Below, piece after piece: positions 35,081 through 64,000 of a stretch of DNA of 64,000 nucleotides (the first letter of the stretch is position 1; every line of letters begins with the position of its first letter). The stretch is from Siniperca chuatsi (Eukaryota; Chordata; Actinopteri; Centrarchiformes; Sinipercidae). A program made the translations under genes and the position numbers. The notes below the pieces were generated by a model. The model ran no database searches. It was not told where the DNA came from and worked only from the letters and a program-made list of their open reading frames with translations. The stretch is from contig NC_058045.1 in the NCBI RefSeq assembly GCF_020085105.1, positions 13,737,833 through 13,801,832 on the forward strand, given 5' to 3'.

Positions 35081-38000
35081 TGAGGAAAATTAATAAAGAC
35101 AAGGAATTTAAGATGCATTAAACATCAAACTCTAATTGTATAATCCCAATTATTTAGGTTAAATAGCATGGTAAAACATGCAGGCTGTGACTTACATCAC
35201 TATGATAGCCATATGGAATTTGTTGGACCAGAGAAATCAGAGACACACAAGCAAACAAGAAGCACTGTTACACACTCATTGGCCAATAAACACTCTGGAA
35301 AAATTAACTAAACTGTGTGGTGATAGAACTTACTCATCAGACATCATTAAGCCTTTGAGAAAGAAACAATTAGGATGCTGTTAGATTTGACATAGATAAA
35401 AAAATGTCCAGTGATAAACAGAGAAAGACACCTCCAGTATCAGAACATCAACGTAAAAGAGTAAGAAATCAGAATGGTATTTAACAGCAGTTGGCTTTTA
35501 TATGTCAGACTTGTGCACCAAAGATCCTCTGTCGAGAAGATGAATCACTCCACTAAATCTTCTGGTTTAAAATAAAGTGAAAGATGACCTCTCCATCTTT
35601 GAGTAGCAGGTTTCTGTTGAAAATGACTGACATCCAGTCTCTTTTTTCACCCAATATTTATTTCCAGATCTCTTTTTTTCTACTTTTTCCTCAAAATACA
35701 AAGTCATCACTTCCTTATAAGGCATTTCACTTTCATACAGTGAAAGCAACAGCACAGTCACATTCTGCTTTCATAAAAATCTGGTTTGATTTCATCACAA
35801 AAATACAACTTGTAGTTTTGAATGTCAATATTTGTTTCTGAATTACATACAATTTGATACAGACAAATCTTAAATGTTTTAACAAGCATTATTAGTAGCC
35901 TATTATTTTGATGTCAAGAGCAGACTCTAGTCAGGAGCGGTTACCCTGTCAGGATGACTTCTGTGGTACCTTGAAATGAGGACGTAGTGAGCTGTCTTCT
36001 CTTTTTCCAACTTCTCAAATTCCCGGCTTTGTGACGTCTCCCACCTCCCTCCCACCGTCAGAAATTATTGGTCGTCACCGGGATTAACGGGAGACCTCCG
36101 CTTGTTAACTCAAAAAGTCTTTACTGACTATGATTATCACCTCTTTTGGAAAGGATAATGTCCTGTTAACAGACAAAATGGACCCAAGACTGAAACTAAA
36201 ATAAAGCATTTGTCTACTGGTCATTCAAATCCTGCACTGTGTCATGTGAGAGGAATAAATGAAAACAGCCTGTACCTGTAACAGTGTACCTGTATGCAAC
36301 ACATTTGTGAACTTGTTTCCAATACCCCTACATTTTAATATACAGACACTTTTGTAAATACTTTATGTGTGCAACAAAAGACAAGAACAACAGACATGAT
36401 TACAATTGTTGCTTGTGTTGCTCCACAGCAGATGTCACGTTAACATGTTCAATAACCTTTCAGGGTGCTATGTCTGTCATCCACACAATGTGGTGCACCC
36501 ACTATTAAACACATGGTTGGATTAACCTAGGGCCCAGGGTTAAAATAAGTTACCATGAAGGAGCACACAGTGGAACACAAAGGCAACTTAAATATGCACC
36601 ATGTGAGCACAATATAAGCTAAAATACAGGAATTGGCCTAAGTTAAGGTCTGAAACTATATTTTGAAACAGGGCCCCTCCACAAGGCAGAATATTATGTA
36701 ATAGGCCTAGTGTAGGACCCATTTTAGTTAATATTGTACTTAAGGGTTTTATTTTCCAATAAACAAGACTATGAGTCTACAGCCATTTGCTAATTAGCAC
36801 AAAACACAAAGTACAGCTGAAGTTGATGGGAATGTGATCAGGTATTTGGTCATAGACCAAAGTATTAGAAAAATTTAAATGTTGACCTGATGTTTGCGGT
36901 AGAGGAAAAGTCAGGGGGTCACCAATGTTATTACAATTCATTCTGTGGAGGACATGAATGTGTGTACCAAATTTCATCGCAATCCATCCAGTAATATAGG
37001 TGCTGAGACATTGTGGCGCTAGAGGAAAAATCAGTAGGATTCATCATCTGGAAACTATGAATGTGTGTACCAAATTTTGTGTCAATCCAGCCAGTAGATG
37101 TTAAGATATTATATAGGATAAGTGAAAACTAACCTGCTGTCCCATCTGCTCAATATGTTGTATGTTGAACATGTCAAATAGGGCCTAATGATGATAAAAC
37201 TTGTGTTACTAGAAATGACCTTCCCAAGTGCCAAAATTTGTATCATCCATAAATAAAACATGAACATAAATAAATAGAAGTATTAACATATGTGTGTATC
37301 TTACATACAATGAGTTGAAATTCAGGCCAAAAATAGCAAGAGACAACATATGATTTTCGTGAAGATCACAGCTTCAGTCTTGTCTAAATGTACTGGGACT
37401 TAAACAACACCATCAAAGTATCAACATTCATCCATGCAGACCCAGCCAGCAGAGGTGACAGTGCTAACCACAAAACTAATATTTCTCTTATTTCCAACAT
37501 GATGTTTACAGGTTTATGTGGGATTACCAGGAAAGCATGTCGAAACTGCCTGCTTTGTCATCTCTTCCAAGATGGACGAGTTTAAGAAGCATATTTTTGT
37601 TCCCTTCTCTCTTCTGTTTGGATTGAAAACATAACACATTTGCATGCAACTAAATCACTTTTGGGGCATAACATGTGTGTGCTTTGTGACATGATTAAAA
37701 TTTGTATAGTATGATGCAGAAAGTAAATATTGCTTGGATGTTCATTGTATCTTTTTCTTCTTTATGGCACATAGCTGTTACAATCCTTTAAAGGTTGGAA
37801 AGTGTTGACCTTGATGGTGTCACCCTCCTTTGACATGCTCCATTTCCATGAGAGTGATGATGTGTTTTGTGGGCCTACATGAACAAAAGCATGTTGTGCT
37901 TTCTGCCTCCGGAGCTGCAGAGACTGGATCTGTGGTTGTGGGCCACCTGCTGCCCCCGTGTTCGTGCTCGACAACTGCTACTACAGTTGTTGTTATTGGC

Positions 38001-39190
38001 TCTGTTACTGATGCTGACATTATTTTTCCTATAGCTGTCGTTCCTATTATTACTAATTTATTAATATCAACACTACAATTATCATTCTACTATTTAAAAA
38101 AAATAAAAAATTCTACGTGGTCTTTGCATTGTGCCTCCCTCTCCTTGTAATAAACAAGGGGCTCGTAATGTTAAACAGCTATTTAAGGAAAAAATGTAAC
38201 CTCCAGGTGAGAAGAGGTCATCATATTAACACATATAGATGGTCATACATGTGTTACCTAATCTTGAGCGATGACTCGCTCCTCATAGTTCCAGGGATGG
38301 CACAGGGATGACATTTGTCTTCATAGATACATACAGACCAAAAATACCAACCTATGGTCTGACCCCCACTGGACAGAGGTGACAAGCTGTAGGCTCTGTG
38401 ATTTAATTCAGACAAATCCACCTGGCACAAGGCTCAGTATTTCATGACAAATAGGCCTTGGCCAGCACCTCTTCAAAAAGCACTGAAACAATATAGCAAG
38501 CAACATTTTGGGATTTCATGACAATAAGAAACATTTTGAAAATCCACACACTTGTCTAGTTATGTATCAGTGTAAATAAATAAATAAAACAAGCCAAAAA
38601 AGTAAGATTAAACAAAAGCTAAACAATAACAAGACTGACCAATAACACTATACATTACATAACACAGTGCATTACATTTACAACAAAAGGTGAGTAGAGG
38701 CTTGATCCGACCAGTGTCACCTGGAAGATGAAGAGGGACCAGATTATTAACTATACGCATGCCCATGACAAACCCTACGATGCCTTTAGGTAATTTCGGA
38801 ATACGGTAGTTAACCGAGTACGTAGCTACGTAAAATACAGCGAAACGGACCAAAATCTACTTTCATTATTATGATTATTATGTAAATGTGTATATAGTTT
38901 TTAATATTTCGAGTGAGAGTAGTTGTTAAAATGTTTATTTTGTTATTTTTTCTAACCGGAGGATACAATGGGAGGAACTTGTGTAGCGTAGCGTCTCAAA
39001 TGGAAGTACTAGCTTACGAGGTGTACTGGAAGGCAGCACACGCTAACCCTTGAAAACTCATTCATCATGGGCTGTATCTTTATCAAGCTAGCCGTTGGCT
39101 TTACGCGCTAACCAGCGACATGTTTAATGACTTAATAAGTCCGTCATAACGTCACACATACAGCTGTATCTATTTAGCTGCAATATCAGC
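35081..39190. other. Intergenic DNA between divergent tnni1-like and c2cd5
   Basis: Contains the tnni1-like promoter and 5' UTR somewhere above 35064 (a minus-strand AG acceptor sits just before the start exon near 35081) and, at the right, the c2cd5 promoter. A dispersed repeat copy lies at 36890-37115. Otherwise AT-rich with no supported gene. Confidence 0.5.
36890..37115 (-). repeat. Dispersed repeat copy, opposite orientation to the one at 13100-13363
   Basis: The segment AAATCAGTAGGATTCATCATCTGGA...CTATGAATGTGTGTACC...ATTTTGTGTCAATCC matches the complement of about 13135-13260 with scattered differences. The GTGTGTACCAAATTT unit appears twice (about 36959 and 37062), so the copy is internally repeated. 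Confidence 0.6.
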
Positions 39191-39363
39191 AGAGGAATAT
39201 TTCTAACTTGAACGACAGTTTCATGCCTGGTGTAGTGGGAACTAACGTGTCGTGTTATGGGAAAGACAAGGAGGTCAGACGAGTGGTGGGCTGTCACCAA
39301 TAATGTCCGAGTAAAACGAGCCTGCTGCCGCTTTGACAGCTGTCTGTTGATATTGTAGCACTG
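39191..39363 (+). other. c2cd5: Putative first (non-coding) exon of c2cd5
   Basis: Moderately CpG-rich sequence ends at a GTAAGG donor at 39364; the next acceptor is the CAG before 39865, and the start codon is at 39884. The 5' boundary is a guess. Splice sites and position support a 5' UTR exon; no transcript evidence is available. Confidence 0.45.
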
Positions 39364-39883
39364 GTAAGGATGATACAGTTTGCTCTGGGAGTACCAAGCT
39401 CGATACCAATATCGTTGTTACATAGGTGGTGGCTTTGCGGTACGATTGTTAAAACATGGCCGATCAGGTGGAGCTAAGGAGATTCTGACTGCAATGCAGT
39501 TAGTTAACCTAAGTGGCTTTTCCTGCTAGCCTTGCTTTGCTAACGTAATCTAGCAAATAGTTGTGTGCCGTCGTGTTTATAAACGGTAGCTCAATACATA
39601 ACTTTGAACCTAGTCGATAAGCTATTTAGAGTTAAGCTAGAAGCGTTAAATTCTAGTTTAGCCGAGGGAAGCTAGCTTATTATGCTAGTGAACATGTAAA
39701 TAGGGAAGGGGCTCTCCACACTGTCAACAACATATGCCCATGTAATTAAGTAACCCACTCTTCAGTCTTCATTGTTGTTAGTGACAGCAGCGTTGGTTAC
39801 AGCAGGTGTCAGTTGAAAAGCCATTGATACATTTATTATTGTTAATAATATTATTTGTTCACAGATCAACTTACAGTTGAATC

Positions 39884-60579
<20,696 letters not shown>

Positions 60580-62862
60580 CAGTGAAACACAGAGCTTCAC
60601 TTTGTCTGCAGGACACAATCTGAGTGAACACACTAGCTGAGTCTAGCCGTCCAAATATGAGTCTGCCTTAAAACTCTGTAAAAGATCCAAAGGTTTGGAC
60701 ACAGGTAATAAAGAACAAGTACTCACAATCCATGCAGTCTGTATTAATATAGGAGTGCAGGATTTTTCTATGTTTAAAGAGCACATTTGTGCAGGAAATA
60801 CTCATGTAGCTCTTTGTGAATTAGGTAATCTGAGAGTGTTTCAAAACCTTTTGGTTAAAACAACAGCCAAAGGACCCCTTTGCATCTAACTTTTGCCTAT
60901 GTATTACAACCGTCCATATTGGGGTCACCCAAAGCTACAGTATGTTGGCCATCTCTTTGTGTGTGGGCACAAGTGACACTTGAGGCAGCTACGACTAATT
61001 TGTCCATCCACAGCTCACAGGAGGAGTCATTAAAGGGCCATACCAAAAGGGACACAGTTGTATACCAACAAATAATTTAAATGCAGTCAGATTCTCACTC
61101 AGTGTTAAGCTCTGTTTCGTATAAGGGCCCATCTGTTCATTTCAGCGTGGTCACATAATGACTGTCAGGCAAGTATTTACATTTCAACAAGGTTGGTGCT
61201 CTTCCTAAAAAAGAATCACCCTAGAATGGAAACAACCCAGACAGGCCTGTGATGCCATTTTGTTATAATTATCTACTAGTTAATTGGTGTCCAATTTTAA
61301 GGTCTACATTTGATTTTGCATTGATTTTGTTGATGGACAATCTTAATTATTGTCGCAGTATAGCTCACAGGCAGTATCCTAATGTTAATCAAATTTTCTT
61401 CAGAAAGTGTCAAATAAAGATGTCACAAATTACAGTTTTTATTTCTGGGAGGGACTCAAGTTACATGCATCAATAAAAAACAGGCCAGGATTAAAGGCAT
61501 ATGGACATATTTTTGTAGGGCAAGAATTTTCCTTTTTGAACAGCCATTAACATGTATGCCAATGACTATTTTCTAAACTAAAACTATTAGAATTTGTATT
61601 GCTTTATCTTAAAATGGTAGAATTGAATGGCATAATGTGTATGCCTTTTATTCAATTACATCTGGTGTGAGTGGGCAAATGGTGATGGGTATAAATGAAA
61701 CAGACACGCAGTCTAAGTTATATAATGTGGCCCTTTGCGGTCCTGCACCAAGGATATTTCATAGGATAAAGTCTTTGAGATCATTTTGACTTAATTAAAC
61801 CTTTAGCTGTGTGTATTGAATCAACTCTTGCTTCACTTGCAGCTCTAGGATCAGTTCCTCTTCTTGATGCTTCTTGCTGTCAGTGTCAAATGTCACATAC
61901 CTTCATCACTGTTGCTTTGGCACTCATATTCTGAATAATAGTTCTCCTACTGATCTGTACATCTTCAACGATCATGTTCAGTGTGTAGGTGCCACCTGAA
62001 TATAAACTGTGTAAATGTTCTCTAAAATCAGATTTTAGTATTTTTGTAACATAAAAATTATGAAACCTACTGCTCATTTTACCTGTGCAATGAATTCCAT
62101 GTTTTAACTCACTGTGTTAGAGAATTAGTGGTACTCTAATCTGTTTGTGTGATCAGCAGTTTGTGATCACTTTCCTATATTTGTGTCTAAAACTTGAATG
62201 TACATACTTAGATGCTTTTGCTTTCTGACTAGCAGCATGCAGACCCACTTTTTATTGCCATGAATCTGTATGCTTTCCTGGTAAGTCTTGCAAAATAAAC
62301 TCAGTCAAACCAAGATGTATCTGCTTGATCATCATCTTTTATAAAGGCTGTGAACACACTCTTATTCTTAATAAACGGGAATAAAGTAGGAATTGATATA
62401 CTGTAAAGTTAGGTAGGGCTGCAACTAACAATGCTTTTAGTTCCTGATTAGTGTTTGTTTTACAATTAATGTGATGACCTTATGCGATTCAGCAAAAAAG
62501 ACGTGCTCCGACTGTCATTTTGTCTTCTAACTTCCTGTCTACACAGGAAGTGGGCATGTGTTGCATTTTGCAGATTGACGTGTGCTGCTTGTGATCACCT
62601 TGCGCCTACATTTGAGCAAATATCTGACCAGTTTTATAATATAACATTGTCTACTGACAAACCTTTCAACACTGCTCATGTTTCATCCGATGCTACCTGA
62701 ATGCAGCATAACATTCAAAGGAACTGCAGCGACATCTTGAGGCCGTTCGGGTGAATGTAGGCGCACATCGCTACGTTAAATCCCGCGTCCCGTCCTGCCA
62801 CGGAAGCAGGGCAGGCAGCGAAAGGAAGGAGCGGCTGTTCCGTCCAGCAGGTCGGCTCAGAA
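60580..62862 (+). other. c2cd5 3' UTR and the c2cd5-lmf2 intergenic region
   Basis: AATAAA-type signals occur near 60705, 61410 and 62294-62299; the last is the strongest by context but the true end is unknown. A short MITE remnant is at 62414-62435. Sequence from about 62700 to 62862 is GC-richer and is the likely lmf2 promoter and 5' UTR. Confidence 0.5.
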
Positions 62863-64000
62863 ATGGGGGAAATCATCTTGCCACGGCGCATGTTCCTCTG
62901 GTGCATGGCGGTCATCTATCTGGCTGCCTTTGTTTCCCTCTATATGCAGATACCAGGTGAGACTCACTCGGCTGCCTGTGTGGAAGCTAGCTCACTTAAC
63001 TTACTAACGTTACTGATGCGTGTAGCGTTATGTGTTAGCATGTTAGCTGGAAACTTGGCCCTCCGTCTTCCTGCGCTTTTCCTGCTGTCATGGAAGTTTC
63101 TGTGGGCTGCGGTCATAATGGTTTACCTGCTCCTGGCTAACTTTACAAGCTAACAGCCGCTGAGAGAGACCCAACCTGTTGTAAATACGCACACTAATGT
63201 GTTGTACTACAGTACCCAGAAACCCTCTGTTTGTTTGTTTTTATCAGTTGAGGACGCTTCATTTTAGTAGCCCAGCAGAAGTCCAGAAGACGTGGCCCAC
63301 GCCCATGAGTTAAAAGAAATGCCAACATAATTTTCGAGTGCATCGCATTCTCACTTCATTTAAAGCCATTCCAGAAATGTATTTGCAACATTTTTAAACT
63401 GTCTGCAATTGTGAATGAATGGATTTTGAAATGAAGGACATAGAGTATAAATGCAATCACAGAAACTCGATCACATCAAACTATGAAGTATACTTTGTCT
63501 TCCCATGTGTTGTACACACATTGAAATACATGTTGAAATACATTACATTTAAAATGTTGGTCCGGTATTTATTCTTTATATGAGGCTGCTTAACTACAGG
63601 CATTTCTAGCTGGTCTGTGCCAGGTGCTCATTGATCCTGATGATAGTCTATAGTACTGTTAGATCCACTGACAGATACAGACAGAAAACCTGAATAAATG
63701 CATGGAGAAACATAACAAATGCAGATGCTTGCATACAGTGCACAAGGAATCTCCAGTGGTTTGATGTATACAAATTATATGAATCATAGGCACCTTTCTA
63801 AGACGCTTTATGTTGTTGCTTCCCATGTTTATGTCTATTTCTAGGTCTCTATGGTAATGAGGGGTTGTTGCCTGCTCGCTGGCAGCTGCGGTACAGCGGT
63901 AAGCCTCTAGGGGAACAGCTGCTGTCCTCTCCCACCCTGCTGTGGCTGGGACCTCATCTCGGCTTGGACACGCAAACCGCTATGGAGCTGCTGTGTCTTA
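62863..64000 (+). CDS. lmf2: Lipase maturation factor 2, first two exons (gene runs off the window)
   Basis: ER membrane protein of the lipase-maturation-factor family; its relative LMF1 is needed to fold lipoprotein lipase (family knowledge, LMF2's own role is less clear). Exon 1 is 62863-62956, starting at ATG with a purine at -3 and ending in phase 1 before GTGAGA. Exon 2 starts at 63845 and is open to the window end. The N-terminus has RRMFLWCMAVIYLAAFVSLY, a signal/transmembrane segment, then the family signature QIPGLYGNEGLLPAR and SPTLLWLGPHLGLDTQTAME. This matches LMF2 rather than LMF1 by GLYG.EG.LPAR and LGLDT. Only about 83 residues are visible. Confidence 0.92.

Noticed and set aside
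38608-38853. Minus-strand open frame upstream of c2cd5, possible divergent first exon
   Set aside because: Begins at TTG rather than ATG, has no recognised similarity and its composition is not convincing; a donor-like AGGTGA alone is not enough.

Overview
This window is nuclear DNA from a ray-finned fish, almost certainly a teleost. The protein-coding exons are vertebrate, spliced, and flanked by normal GT/AG sites. Introns and intergenic DNA carry a typical teleost repeat load: an L2-type LINE, a Rex1/Babar-like LINE, a Tc1-like transposon, a Penelope-like element, a tRNA-derived SINE, several MITEs and long (TG)n, (CA)n and (TA)n tracts. No bacterial operon, CRISPR array, tRNA gene or rRNA gene was recognised.

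Five genes are supported by reading exons across splice sites and checking that phases add up. (1) fkbp4, + strand, the 3' half only: second FKBP domain, TPR helices and C-terminal tail, 1-2771. (2) b4galnt3, + strand, 6185-30330: 20 coding exons summing to 3300 nt (1099 aa), with a transmembrane anchor, PA14 domain, long linker and GT7-type catalytic domain. (3) A slow-skeletal-type troponin I (tnni1-like), - strand, 35064-33591: six coding exons, 190 aa. (4) c2cd5 (CDP138), + strand, 39884-60579: a core reading frame of 1016 aa plus several phase-compatible optional exons. (5) lmf2, + strand, starting at 62863 and leaving the window inside its second exon.

Layout: fkbp4 3' end and UTR (1-3.9 kb); intergenic (3.9-6.1 kb); b4galnt3, whose introns hold most of the transposons (6.1-30.3 kb) plus its 3' UTR (to about 31.8 kb); a quiet AT-rich gap; tnni1-like (33.6-35.1 kb); a second AT-rich gap to the c2cd5 5' exon near 39.3 kb; c2cd5 (39.3 to about 61-62.3 kb); lmf2 (62.86 kb to the end). 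The genes are unrelated in function: a steroid-receptor co-chaperone, a Golgi glycosyltransferase, a sarcomere protein, a calcium-dependent membrane/GLUT4 trafficking protein and an ER lipase-folding factor. They are linked by position, not by a pathway.

The most interesting signal is the architecture of c2cd5. Two different exons (43199-43314 and 44266-44426) both run from phase 2 to phase 1, so they can only be used as alternatives. The intron between them carries a long (TG)n and a long (CA)n tract that could pair in the pre-mRNA, separated by (TA)55. Further symmetric exons (45767-45991, 50486-50539, 54540-54584 and a chain of four between 56983 and 58082) suggest a highly modular linker. 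Repeat archaeology is also clear: a SINE with a perfect 17-bp target duplication inside a LINE 3' UTR, MITEs nested inside older repeats, and a decayed Penelope-like element with a degenerate hammerhead-like core downstream of its GIY-YIG domain.
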